A program made the translations under genes and the position numbers. Below the pieces are notes generated by a model. That model saw only the letters and a list, made by a program, of their open reading frames with translations. It was not told the origin of the DNA and searched no databases. Source: Deltaproteobacteria bacterium (GTDB lineage Bacteria; Desulfobacterota; DSM-4660; Desulfatiglandales; B25-G16). Taken from it: a stretch of 41,079 nucleotides of DNA. The stretch lies in the NCBI GenBank assembly GCA_020349945.1, contig CP070704.1, forward strand, positions 2,214,014-2,255,092, written 5' to 3'. Below, piece after piece: positions 15,001 to 23,018 of the stretch. The number at the start of each line of letters is the position of its first letter. Within the stretch, counting starts at the first letter, position 1.

Positions 15001-15433
15001 CAATGCCCTCTTTCTCTATTTCCCGGAAATAACAAGTTTCGATAACTGCAATTCTTGAAGCCAGGGTATTATAATCTTCCTATTCTTTCTGATTCTACCA
15101 AAGGAGTGAGATAAACGCGCACTTACCAATATTCTTATCATTCCTTAACCCTCTTTTATACCCAAATACCCAACCTTAAGAATAGTAGATTGTTGTCTTC
15201 ATTCCTTTCCCAGCACGGGCTACCGGCGGATTATTTTGGAAGCACCGCCGAAGTTTGTCCGGAAAGGGCGGGCAGCTGTCCTCGGGAAACAGGCACGCCC
15301 CCACTATGAGGCAGCAGTTGAAAATTGCGCAGGCACGGTTGCGGCTGCTTATGAACTCGAGGAGGCGGCGAACAGGCTGTTTTTGTTCCTGATTGTTCTC
15401 CTCCTCATCAAACAAAGTTGAGCAAGACAGTTA
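15001..15433. other. Gap without a recognised gene
   Basis: Two overlapping frames (15236-15421 plus, 15176-15415 minus) lack ribosome-binding sites and resemble no family. The plus-strand frame is alanine- and glutamate-rich and ends in a hydrophobic run, which may be decayed coding DNA. I see nothing else. Confidence 0.4.
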
Positions 15434-16552
15434 TTACACTTGAAGTAAAGAGCGAACCCATGCACGCTTTACCCAGAGAGCACAGCCGCCTTCTGTTTCA
15501 CTCAGCTGTTTATGGTTTTGGCGAATTGTCTTCAGAAATTCAGATTGTAATGCCTCTTTTAGTGAAGAATCTCTTAGATTTGTGTCAGAATATGGGGCAA
15601 AAGGACAAGGTTCGACATTACCCTCCGCACTGATGTGTACAAATCCCCGTCCAGCGGACAGGCAGCCGCCAATTTCCTCTTCATCTCCTGGAACGGCAAT
15701 AAACAGAGCTGGAAATCGCGAACGAAGCGAATTCCGTAGGGTTAAGAGACTGGCTCTTTGCTCATCAGTAAGAAGCCAGTTTTCGGTACCCTCTGAGACT
15801 GGCGTATACTCGACAAAAAAGAATAGTTTACACCCGAGACCAATTAAGTTCTCCACGAATTGCTCGTTAGTTATGGTAGCAAAGTTTGACCTTGTTACCG
15901 TCAAAGAGACGCTCCAAAAAATGCCTTGGCCCTTGAGGTTTCTGACTATCCTTTGCAGTCCTTCGTATACTCCTTTACCTCTGCGCTCATCGGTATCTGC
16001 CTCGTAGCCCTCCAGGCTGATTACCGGTACGACATTTTTTTGTCCTTTTAGTTTCATAAGGATTTCTTCATTGATCAGCAAACCGTTAGTAAATAAGAGG
16101 AAAATAATTTCGGGAAAACCCTTAGTAATGTCCAAAATTTCCTGGCGAACCAAGGGCTCGCCTCCAGCAATCACCAGGAAGTAAATTCCAAGCTCTCTTG
16201 CTTCGGCAACAATACTCCTTAATTTGTCCTGAGCCATCTCATCCTTGGGCGATTGGCGTAAAGCCTGGTGGTAACAGCCTCTGCAGCGAAGGTTACACCT
16301 GTTTGTGATACTGAAAATCATAATTGGCGGTATATGGATCCCTTGCTTCTCCCAATTCGACCTTACACGAGCCGCTTTCTTCTGCCACCTTACCGTTTTA
16401 AAGAAAAAATAGGCCTGTGATGGATTCGTAAGGGCTACTCGCAGGGCATCTTTAAAGAAAATATTTAAAGATTCATTAAGAACTTTGCGAAAGCCGCTAG
16501 CCTTCTTATCTTCCTCTGTGCGCATTAATGCTGACCAAGTCTTGCTTGTCAT
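15434..16552 (-). CDS. Radical SAM protein
   Basis: From ATG 16552 (GGGAGGAAA precedes it) this is 372 residues. The radical SAM cluster motif CNLRCRGCY (CxxxCxxC) follows PIMIFSITNR, and AGGEPLVR is the SAM-binding GGEP motif. The C-terminal third has cysteines in GGCLSAGRGFVHISAEGNV, EPCPFAPY and GGCALW, a reduced SPASM-like region that may hold an auxiliary cluster. The first 70 residues include FFKDALRVALTNPSQAYFFF, seen in radical SAM proteins with an N-terminal amphipathic segment. The repeated-hairpin membrane protein at 16703 lies 150 bases upstream on the same strand and may share its transcript. No precursor peptide is visible nearby, so a peptide-modifying role is not supported. 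Substrate unknown. Confidence 0.82.
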   Translation of the reverse strand: MTSKTWSALMRTEEDKKASGFRKVLNESLNIFFKDALRVALTNPSQAYFFFKTVRWQKKAARVRSNWEKQGIHIPPIMIFSITNRCNLRCRGCYHQALRQSPKDEMAQDKLRSIVAEARELGIYFLVIAGGEPLVRQEILDITKGFPEIIFLLFTNGLLINEEILMKLKGQKNVVPVISLEGYEADTDERRGKGVYEGLQRIVRNLKGQGIFWSVSLTVTRSNFATITNEQFVENLIGLGCKLFFFVEYTPVSEGTENWLLTDEQRASLLTLRNSLRSRFPALFIAVPGDEEEIGGCLSAGRGFVHISAEGNVEPCPFAPYSDTNLRDSSLKEALQSEFLKTIRQNHKQLSETEGGCALWVKRAWVRSLLQV

Positions 16553-16702
16553 TGTTAGATTTCCTCCCTCTATGCTCCTTTCCTCGGTGCGGGCTCCCGA
16601 AGGCACGAGCCAGAACGGCCCGATTACCAGGGGCACCAGTTTGATAATCCAAGGAGTTACACAGTTGATTCGGTTAGCCTCCTTGAAGGTGACAGCCCCC
16701 TT

Positions 16703-17119
16703 CTACGATATAATGCGGTGCACCGTAGCAAGGCCCCATTTGGAGAAAATGATGACGGCCAGGGCAGTGAAGGCCTCGCGATCCCCCGCTATCAGCGGGA
16801 GCTTTATGCCGGCGAGAACCGCAATGATGAGCAGCAGAGCTAGGGCACCAAGTGCACCCACGAGGATAGCAATCGGGTGTGTCCAGTATGATTTTGTGTT
16901 GGGCAACCTGACACTGGTACTCAACCTGATAAGAAACCCCATCACGGCCAGGGCAATGAAGGCGGCACGGTCTCCCGAAATAAATGGAACTTCCTTGCCA
17001 GTGAGGTGGGCAAACACGAGCAACACCGCCAAGACCCCTAGTGCGCCTGCGACAATATACACCCCATTTATCAAAAGAGGACTCATGTAGACGATACAAC
17101 TCCCCTTCTTTATGTTCAC
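16703..17119 (-). CDS. Membrane protein built from two copies of a helical hairpin
   Basis: The GTG at 17119 has AAGGAG 9 bases upstream, giving 138 residues; ATGs at 17152 and 17140 lack good sites. Two repeats of about 50 residues match closely: VAGALGVLAVLLVFAHLTGK then FISGDRAAFIALAVMGF, and VGALGALALLLIIAVLAGIK then LIAGDREAFTALAVIIF. Each holds two hydrophobic segments separated by a conserved GDR(A/E)AF loop, predicting four membrane helices. Duplication of a half-unit is typical of small transporters and channels, but I recognise no family. It precedes the radical SAM gene on the same strand. Confidence 0.65.
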   Translation of the reverse strand: MNIKKGSCIVYMSPLLINGVYIVAGALGVLAVLLVFAHLTGKEVPFISGDRAAFIALAVMGFLIRLSTSVRLPNTKSYWTHPIAILVGALGALALLLIIAVLAGIKLPLIAGDREAFTALAVIIFSKWGLATVHRIIS

Positions 17120-17746
17120 GGTATGATTCTCCTTTCCCATCCCTGTGCTCATAGCACATTGCTGACACTGAGTACAATAAGAACGTATCAGGCGTATCAG
17201 TTGAGCTATAGTGCGATCATGTTACCGTTCAACCCTCGCCTTTACCATATGACAACTTGCGGATGAGGTTCAGCCCAAAGAGGATGAGCAGGATAGGGAA
17301 AACCGGCGGGTTACACAAAGATGTCGAGTCGATATAATATAGCGTGTTAGGCGAGAGGGAAGAAGAGAGATAAAATATTCAGTGGAGGCCACGAGCAGGT
17401 TTGAAACCTTGGATAATCAGTGAAACGAGTATGCGCTAATCTTACGGATAAAGATTTAATGATGAAGCATATAAGATCAAGATGCCTCGTGAAATTATAC
17501 CTAATAAGGCCCAAATAAATGATAAGCATTCTTATAGTACAGGAATGTCTCTTGGGGCCTAAGGTTTTCACTTTGATGATGGATGGGGATTTATTTTTGA
17601 AGAGCAACCTGGTAAAGAGATAAAAAGTCCCTTCTCCCTGCTTTTCGAGCTGAAAAAAGGGTTATTGTTCGAGAACCTGCACAAAAGGGAGATATGAGCA
17701 GATAATTTACCGAGAATTACGCTGGATTGCTGGATGAATTGTTAAA
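17120..17746. other. Gap without a recognised gene
   Basis: The frames here have no ribosome-binding site and no family resemblance. On the minus strand near 17228-17345 a short frame ends in a hydrophobic stretch and basic tail (FPILLILFGLNLIRKLSYGK), like the end of a membrane-anchored protein, but it has no start, so it may be a gene remnant. Confidence 0.4.
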
Positions 17747-17914
17747 TTACTCTTTCTTCTGATGTTTCGCTCTGCAGCACCAATCCCTTTTTAATGCAAG
17801 AATTGCCAGCAAGGCTCCTAAGACCGTTAAAGCGATGGGAGCCCATGAGACATGCCACCACGCAAAAACAATGACTAGGACTGCAAAAAGAAGCCTACAA
17901 TAACAGGCTACCAT
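17747..17914 (-). CDS. Small membrane protein (55 residues)
   Basis: ATG 17914 follows GGAGG at an ideal distance (ATGGAGGATAAAATG), and the frame runs to TAA at 17747. The protein starts MVACYCRLLFAVLVIVFAWW, has a short HVSWAP turn and a second hydrophobic segment LTVLGALLAILAL, then ends in a charged, cysteine-containing tail (KRDWCCRAKHQKKE). That predicts a two-helix inner-membrane protein. The good ribosome-binding site and clear topology support a real gene. I do not recognise its family, and no neighbour explains it. Confidence 0.6.
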   Translation of the reverse strand: MVACYCRLLFAVLVIVFAWWHVSWAPIALTVLGALLAILALKRDWCCRAKHQKKE

Positions 17915-18023
17915 TTTATCCTCCATATGAGTTGTTAAAGGTGGTTAATCATAATCCAAGACATACTTATTTAATGTCAAGATATTTTTTCATTAAATCA
18001 ATTATTCAATTTATACTGTTTGA

Positions 18024-18150
18024 GAAATAGCGAAAAGTGGAAATCTCGATCTGCTAACAGAAGAGAGGAAATGGTTTGCTAAGCTTGTGTTGGAACATCA
18101 GTTTGCACCTTTGATCTATAGTGCGTTGAACCAAAAAAAGCAGCGGATTT
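18024..18150 (+). pseudogene. Possible remnant of a nucleotidyltransferase-family gene
   Basis: A startless frame after the TGA at 18021 encodes LLTEERKWFAKLVLEHQFAP followed by LIYSALN. This pattern (helix, then H-x-x-APL-x-Y) resembles the N-terminal part of nucleotidyltransferase-like proteins of the NTP_transf_5 type. Only about 30 residues look meaningful and nothing further follows, so it would be a fragment. The family call is a weak guess. Confidence 0.25.
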
Positions 18151-18190
18151 CGAACAATCTTTATCAGCCCTCTAATGTTATGATCCAGGG

Positions 18191-18481
18191 TTACTCTGCG
18201 GCTATTTCAAAGATAACCGTTCCCCCACCTGTAACCTCGCACGGGTCAAGGCACTGGAGATAGGCCCTGTCCTTTTTTGCTCCTGAAAGTCCCAGGGTCT
18301 GCGGTGGAATCCCTCTGGATAGGGCAACGTAGTATGGCATAAGGGAGGCTAGCGAGTGCATACATGCTGCAGAGCTGTTCTTTGTATCAAGGATGTAGCC
18401 TTCTCGTAAAAGTATTGAGTCTCCGAGACGGTAGACAGGGCATGTTCCTTTTATCTCCATAACCCTAACGATTAGATCCAT
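18191..18481 (-). CDS. TIGR04076 family protein
   Basis: From ATG 18481 (CGGAG 9 bases before) this is 96 residues; a GTG at 18490 overlaps the ribosome-binding site and is less likely. It fits TIGR04076: IVRVMEIKGTCPVYRLGD, then CMHSLASLMPYYVALSRGIP and YLQCLDPCEVTGGGTVIFEI. Conserved cysteines in TCPVY, ACMH and LQCLDPCE suggest metal or redox binding. Members occur mostly in anaerobes and have no assigned function. It appears monocistronic. Confidence 0.82.
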   Translation of the reverse strand: MDLIVRVMEIKGTCPVYRLGDSILLREGYILDTKNSSAACMHSLASLMPYYVALSRGIPPQTLGLSGAKKDRAYLQCLDPCEVTGGGTVIFEIAAE

Positions 18482-18649
18482 GGAAAACACTCCGATAAAG
18501 ATTTACCTCGTTTGAATGGGTCTTCCAGAAGCCGGATCATAAGTAACCACATTGTCACTTGAACCAAATACGGGCTATGTGAAATTCTAATAGGGACTAC
18601 CTTGACATGATTGGCTCACTAAAAGCAAGATAAAATAGGTGAGATTCCG

Positions 18650-19585
18650 ATGACGGATATCGAGGCAAAGTACGTGGGTGGCATGGTTGGGAGCGCTCTC
18701 GGCGATGCGATTGGTGAGTTCGCATTCCACTATCCTAACAGAGAGGGTCTTCGTGCCCAGCTAGACCGAATGAGGGAATTTCGCTACACAGACGATACCG
18801 CCATGTCCATTGGCCTTGCCGAATCTATTCTAAAGAAGGGCTGTCTTGATCAACAAGACCTGGGAGAAACATTCAGATTCAACTTCCAGAAGGAGCCCTG
18901 GCGAGGCTATGCCTCAGGACCGCCAACAATATTCTCCATGGTAAAACGGCTAGGTATGACCTATGCTGAGGCAGCCAGGAGTCTATTTGGAGGTGCTGGC
19001 TCCTTTGGCAATGGCGCTGCCATGAGGATTGTTCCTGTAGGGCTCTTTTTTCACAACTCGCCTGATCTGTATGAAAAGGCATGTATTTCTGCCTCTGTCA
19101 CGCATGCGCATCCCTTGGGTAAGGACGGTGCAGCAGCCCAGGCAAGAGCAGTCTCTCTTGCATTGAAACTTGACCCAAAGGATGCGTTTCCGCGCAAGAT
19201 ATTTATGGATAGGTTACTTGATTTTGCCAGGACCCGTGAGATGAAGCAGAAAATCTACCTTGTTCAAGAATTAATCAAGGCCCAAGCCCCTCCGTCGTTT
19301 GCAGTTGAGCAACTTGGTTGTACAGTAGCCGTTCATGAATCTCTACCTTTCGCTCTTTACTGCTTTCTACGCCATCTCAAATCGTTTGAGGATTGTCTTT
19401 ATTGTGCCGTTTTACATGGAGGAGACCGTGACACCCTTGGTGCCATGGTAGGTGCTGTCTCAGGCGTTTATTTAGGTATTGAGTCTATTCCTGAATCCTG
19501 GAGGCAGAAACTCGAGAATCGAGCATACATTGAGGATCTGGCATTAGGGCTATCAGAGATAAAACCTCGGGTGAGCTTCATCTGA
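18650..19585 (+). CDS. ADP-ribosylglycohydrolase family protein
   Basis: DraG/ARH-type enzymes remove ADP-ribose from proteins or small molecules using two Mg ions. In this 311-residue protein the metal-binding motifs are visible: GSALGDAIGE (14-23), YTDDTAMSIGLAE, GNGAAMRIVPVG, and GGDRDTLGAMVGAVSG near the C-terminus. The last motif is usually GGDTDT; here Thr is replaced by Arg, though both aspartates remain. GGTGAG precedes the ATG. Its last 8 bases overlap the end of the convergent aldolase gene. No ADP-ribosyltransferase or DraT partner is nearby, so the target is unknown. Confidence 0.85.
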   Translation: MTDIEAKYVGGMVGSALGDAIGEFAFHYPNREGLRAQLDRMREFRYTDDTAMSIGLAESILKKGCLDQQDLGETFRFNFQKEPWRGYASGPPTIFSMVKRLGMTYAEAARSLFGGAGSFGNGAAMRIVPVGLFFHNSPDLYEKACISASVTHAHPLGKDGAAAQARAVSLALKLDPKDAFPRKIFMDRLLDFARTREMKQKIYLVQELIKAQAPPSFAVEQLGCTVAVHESLPFALYCFLRHLKSFEDCLYCAVLHGGDRDTLGAMVGAVSGVYLGIESIPESWRQKLENRAYIEDLALGLSEIKPRVSFI

Positions 19586-20372
19586 TCTTTGAAACCACAT
19601 CCTGCATCAAAACATGGAATGTAGTGCTGATATGGGCTATATCCACGCCGAATATCTGAAATCTCACACCCATATCCTTCAGTTTATTGGACTGCTCCAC
19701 CGTCGGGGGATTGACGGCAGAGAGGACAGGCAACCCCTTCTTGTTTGCCCCTTGTACGATAGCGTCAAAGGCCTTAACGAGCTTTGGATGAGTGTAGTCA
19801 TACAAGAGGCTAAGGCCGCAAGAGAGTGCATAGTCAGTTGGTCCGAAAGAGAGGGCATCGATTCCATCCACGGAAAGGATGTCATCCAAGTTTGACAAGA
19901 ACTCCTTATCCTCCAGGAGCGGAATGACCATAGCCTCTTCATTGCTCTTTCTTATAAACTCCTCCCAATCGAAATCCCCGCATCGATATCTGGCGGACCT
20001 CACGGTTGGATCTGCACCGCGTACGCCTCTGAGAGGAAACCGGGCATATTTGACCGCCTTTTCAGCATCTTCCTTAGTGGCCACATGGGGAATGACCACA
20101 CCCTGTGCGCCAGCCTCGAGGGCATTGCGAATGTAGTGCTCCCTGTTTTCCTTGACCCTGACTATGGGCACGATATCACTGGCTTCTGCAGCCCTGATGA
20201 GGTTCTCCAGGGTCATATCGCTCCCAATCGGGGTATGTTCTGTGTCGAGAAAAACGAAATCAAAACCGGTGTAGCCCAATATTTCAACGAGTATTGGACT
20301 TCGGCTCATCACTGCCAGTCCGCAGACTACCCTTCCCTCTGAAAGGGCCCTTCTCAGTGGATTTTTTCTCAC
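19578..20372 (-). CDS. HpcH/HpaI-type aldolase
   Basis: This 264-residue TIM-barrel enzyme belongs to the class II pyruvate aldolases (HpaI, GarL, citrate lyase beta-like), which cleave 2-oxo-4-hydroxy acids to pyruvate and an aldehyde. FDFVFLDTEHTPIG carries the catalytic histidine region, and GAQGVVIPHVATKEDAEKAV is the barrel's active-site loop. The metal-binding acidic residues lie in VIPLLEDKEFL and DALSFGPTDYALS. Length fits the family. It is the last gene of the long minus-strand run, 24 bases after the FAH-family gene. The HpaI plus FAH pairing recalls the lower homoprotocatechuate pathway, but no ring-cleavage dioxygenase is present, as expected for an anaerobe; it probably cleaves another branched or hydroxylated oxo acid. 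Confidence 0.87.
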   Translation of the reverse strand: MRKNPLRRALSEGRVVCGLAVMSRSPILVEILGYTGFDFVFLDTEHTPIGSDMTLENLIRAAEASDIVPIVRVKENREHYIRNALEAGAQGVVIPHVATKEDAEKAVKYARFPLRGVRGADPTVRSARYRCGDFDWEEFIRKSNEEAMVIPLLEDKEFLSNLDDILSVDGIDALSFGPTDYALSCGLSLLYDYTHPKLVKAFDAIVQGANKKGLPVLSAVNPPTVEQSNKLKDMGVRFQIFGVDIAHISTTFHVLMQDVVSKIR

Positions 20373-20396
20373 AGTAACTTCTCCTCTCTACGGTTT

Positions 20397-21158
20397 TTAG
20401 TAGGATCTCACGGTATTTCGTAGCCTTCCGACGCCCTCGACTTGCACCTCAACCACATCCCCTGGGTTCATCGGTCCAATTCCCTTTGGTGTTCCTGTGA
20501 TAACAACATCGCCCGGGTAGAGCGTCATACATTGGGAAAGATAGTTGAGGATGTGCTGAACACTAAAGACACTGTTCCTCGTGTTGTCATGCTGCATCAG
20601 CTTGCCATTTAAGTATGTCTTAACCTCCAGGTTGTTTGGATCAAGATTGGTGGCCAGATAGGGCCCAAAGGCACTAAATGTATCGAATCCCTTGGCGAGG
20701 ATGAGATCTGCAATGTTTTTCATCACAATGGCCCTTTCTGTCACGTCGTTGAAGCACGAATATCCGAGGATGTGATCCAAGGTCTCATCTTCGGGCACAT
20801 CCTTCATTTTGTCCTTGATCACAACCGCCAGCTCGCCCTCGTAGTCAACACGTTGGGCTCCTCGGGGAAGGATAATCGCATCTTCATGTCCAATGAGGGA
20901 TGAAGGGGGTTTTAGGAAAAAATGTGGCCTTTCTGGAAGCCTTGCCCCGATCTCCTCTATATGTCCTCGGTAGTTCAATCCAATGCAGACAATCTTCGTA
21001 GGGATCACGGGTGGGAGCAGCTTCACATTGGCCAACCTATAATGGACTGCGGTCTCCTTATAGGTATTAAAAAGGGAGCCATCAAGAACAACTACCTCGT
21101 TTTCCTTTACCACCCCAAAAGACACACCATCTTTGTATTCAAAACGTGCAAACTTCAT
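20397..21158 (-). CDS. Fumarylacetoacetate hydrolase family protein
   Basis: This 253-residue protein has the FAH fold core: KIVCIGLNYRGHIEEIG (60s), FFLKPPSSLIGHEDAIILP, then VDYEGELAVVIKDKMKDV with the metal-binding glutamates, and GDVVITGTPKGIGPMNPGD. Family members hydrolyse, decarboxylate or isomerise C-C bonds of 2-oxo acids using Mg or Mn. The N-terminal 50 residues form the small domain seen in HpaG/YcgM-type members. It lies 19 bases downstream of the unknown protein gene and upstream of the aldolase, all co-oriented, so it probably acts on the product or precursor of the aldolase substrate. Confidence 0.9.
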   Translation of the reverse strand: MKFARFEYKDGVSFGVVKENEVVVLDGSLFNTYKETAVHYRLANVKLLPPVIPTKIVCIGLNYRGHIEEIGARLPERPHFFLKPPSSLIGHEDAIILPRGAQRVDYEGELAVVIKDKMKDVPEDETLDHILGYSCFNDVTERAIVMKNIADLILAKGFDTFSAFGPYLATNLDPNNLEVKTYLNGKLMQHDNTRNSVFSVQHILNYLSQCMTLYPGDVVITGTPKGIGPMNPGDVVEVQVEGVGRLRNTVRSY

Positions 21159-21177
21159 CTCGACCTCCTCTATTTCA

Positions 21178-22014
21178 TCAGTCCGTTAGCCATGCTGGGA
21201 GTTCTTCCAGCTTTTTTCCCACAAACTTACAGGTGTAAGGACATGTCTCGCAGGTGCCTTTAAATCCCTTTAAGAGTGGCTCCCCTTTGATTGATTCGAC
21301 GATAGAGATTGCGTTTCTGACGTTCGCCTCCTCCCCTTTAATCACCAAGGTTACTGCACCGGCTGATTCACCGACGCCACCAGATGCAACGTGTTTTGCC
21401 TCCACATCGGCCAGTATCTTGAGTGCCTCTATCTCCGTAACGACAATTCCATTTGGAATGCAGAATATGCCGAAGTCGGCCCCAATTGTATAATCAAGTG
21501 TCTTGGCGCCTGCCCAGGCTGATGCCTCTTTGACCGATGCTACCATCTTCTCCAGACCTACGGGGAAGATATACTTCAGCCCCTGTGAGGTGGCAGTACC
21601 ATACGTCGCCCCCATTGTTCCGCCGTCAAAACCAGATGAGACGACACCGACATTTCCTTCATGGTCTATTGCATTTGCCCCCTTGATGAGTGCGGTTTCT
21701 ATATGAAAGTCCTGTAGGACTTCAGGAAGGGTTTTTGAGGACCTCTCCCCCTTGTAGAGGATGATGGGGAAGGGAGTTCGCTTATCAGCATCAGTCACGC
21801 AGAGGAGCCTGTGGGTGTTGGTGCCTGCAGCAAATTTTTGAGGCTCAAGGTCTCTCATCCCAAGAAGCTCTTGAGCTATATAGCCGTTTGTTGTCCCACC
21901 GTTGAGGATGATGTAGGCCTTCTCTTTTGCAATCTTGATCTCTTCCATCTGAACGACAGCCTTAGCGATGAGTCTCCTCGACTCTACCGGTATTAGGGTG
22001 AATGCTGCTTTCAT
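21178..22014 (-). CDS. Unknown protein with a C-terminal cysteine motif
   Basis: I do not recognise this 278-residue protein. AGGAGGTG 6 bases before the ATG supports the start. Visible features are AYIILNGGTTNGYIAQELLG (33-52), similar in shape to the GTT-containing loop of DeoR-sensor and CoA-transferase-like (ISOCOT) folds; a glycine-rich stretch GFDGGTMGATYGTATSQGL; GGVGESAGAVTLVIKGEEAN; and a terminal CETCPYTCKF (CxxCxxxC) that could bind a metal or Fe-S cluster. It has no signal peptide. It sits between the DUF169 and FAH genes in the long run, so it is probably part of the same pathway. A CoA-transferase-like fold is only a suspicion. Confidence 0.6.
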   Translation of the reverse strand: MKAAFTLIPVESRRLIAKAVVQMEEIKIAKEKAYIILNGGTTNGYIAQELLGMRDLEPQKFAAGTNTHRLLCVTDADKRTPFPIILYKGERSSKTLPEVLQDFHIETALIKGANAIDHEGNVGVVSSGFDGGTMGATYGTATSQGLKYIFPVGLEKMVASVKEASAWAGAKTLDYTIGADFGIFCIPNGIVVTEIEALKILADVEAKHVASGGVGESAGAVTLVIKGEEANVRNAISIVESIKGEPLLKGFKGTCETCPYTCKFVGKKLEELPAWLTD

Positions 22015-22066
22015 CTAAGCACCTCCTGTTTCATTTTGTGGACAGGGAAAAGCAACTTGTTCGATA

Positions 22067-22921
22067 TTATTTCTTTTGTTTTTCTTCCTGCTCTTTCTCC
22101 CAGTCACTATAGGGCACAATTTTATGCGGCCATTCTAAAATCTTATAATGAGGCGGGAGGGGAGGGTTGGGTCTTAGCATATGTCCAACGGGAAATGAAT
22201 GACCACTGGCAAAGGATTTTTCCATTCCTAAAATCCATTCATCAAAGAAATCAGTATTTAATGCAGTAAATAATTCGGTATCAGTAAATAACCCGATCCT
22301 TCTACCACCATGGCAAGGGAAGACTATAAATAAATCTCTATTTTTATAGGCCTGCACCACTCCGGTGCCGCAAATGCCACATATGTTATAATAGGTTATC
22401 TCTTTGGGTTTCCCTGTGCTCCACATTGCTCCATCAAAAACCTTGTTACTCATCCCAGGCAGAATAGCAAATCCAATTACATCAGGTTCGACATTTAGGT
22501 CCTGCAATGGACCCAATAAAATAGCCCGCACAGTAAATGGTTCGATTCTAGGCAAACCTTCTTGCGACCTCATAGCAGCTTCCGCGGTTTCAAAATGAAC
22601 TCCGCCCATGTGTTCTCCAGTGGCAATGTAACCCGTCCACTCCTCAAAACCGAGGACGCCAGGAGCAAATGGACAGGTAAGCGCCCCTCTTTTTATTAGA
22701 TAATTCTTTCTGATCTGAGATCTTTCAAATCTTGAATATGACACAAACTGGCAAAAGGTACCGCCGAAGTCCGGCTCTTCCCCAATGCCTTCTGGTATGT
22801 CGCCTTCATTTTTGTAAATCTTTATGCCTACCGGCAATGTGGGAATTCTTAAGTGACTTTCAATCCTTCGTGCCCTTTCAATATTGTCTGCCGTACCTCT
22901 TGGTTTTTCAAAATCATACAT
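22067..22921 (-). CDS. DUF169 domain protein
   Basis: This 284-residue protein has the DUF169 pattern: LRIPTLPVGIKIYKNEGD near the N-terminus, TFCQFVSYSR, LTCPFAPGVLGFEEW, then ICGICGTGVVQAYKN and VFPCHGGRRIG. Repeated conserved cysteines (FCQ, TCPF, CGICG, PCHG) suggest a metal or redox site. DUF169 proteins are widespread in anaerobes and archaea with no established activity. It lies between iorB (97 bases) and the unknown protein (52 bases) on the same strand. The C-terminus is lysine- and glutamate-rich. Confidence 0.8.
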   Translation of the reverse strand: MYDFEKPRGTADNIERARRIESHLRIPTLPVGIKIYKNEGDIPEGIGEEPDFGGTFCQFVSYSRFERSQIRKNYLIKRGALTCPFAPGVLGFEEWTGYIATGEHMGGVHFETAEAAMRSQEGLPRIEPFTVRAILLGPLQDLNVEPDVIGFAILPGMSNKVFDGAMWSTGKPKEITYYNICGICGTGVVQAYKNRDLFIVFPCHGGRRIGLFTDTELFTALNTDFFDEWILGMEKSFASGHSFPVGHMLRPNPPLPPHYKILEWPHKIVPYSDWEKEQEEKQKK

Positions 22922-23018
22922 GATCCGAGGCCTCCTTATTTAGTAATCCTTACCTAAGATTAATTACGACTAATTCCAATAACTCTTGCGCAAGAAAGAG
23001 ACCCTGCCAGACCCTGAG

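Noticed and set aside
15176-15421. Two overlapping opposite-strand frames
   Set aside because: No ribosome-binding sites and no family resemblance; at most decayed DNA.
17228-17345. Short minus-strand frame ending in a hydrophobic segment and basic tail, like a protein-sorting signal
   Set aside because: There is no start codon or upstream protein, and no sorting motif such as a conserved PEP is present.
18108-18125. Short repeat CTATAGTGCG also present near 17205
   Set aside because: A 10-base match in this window size is close to what chance allows, and no structure supports it.
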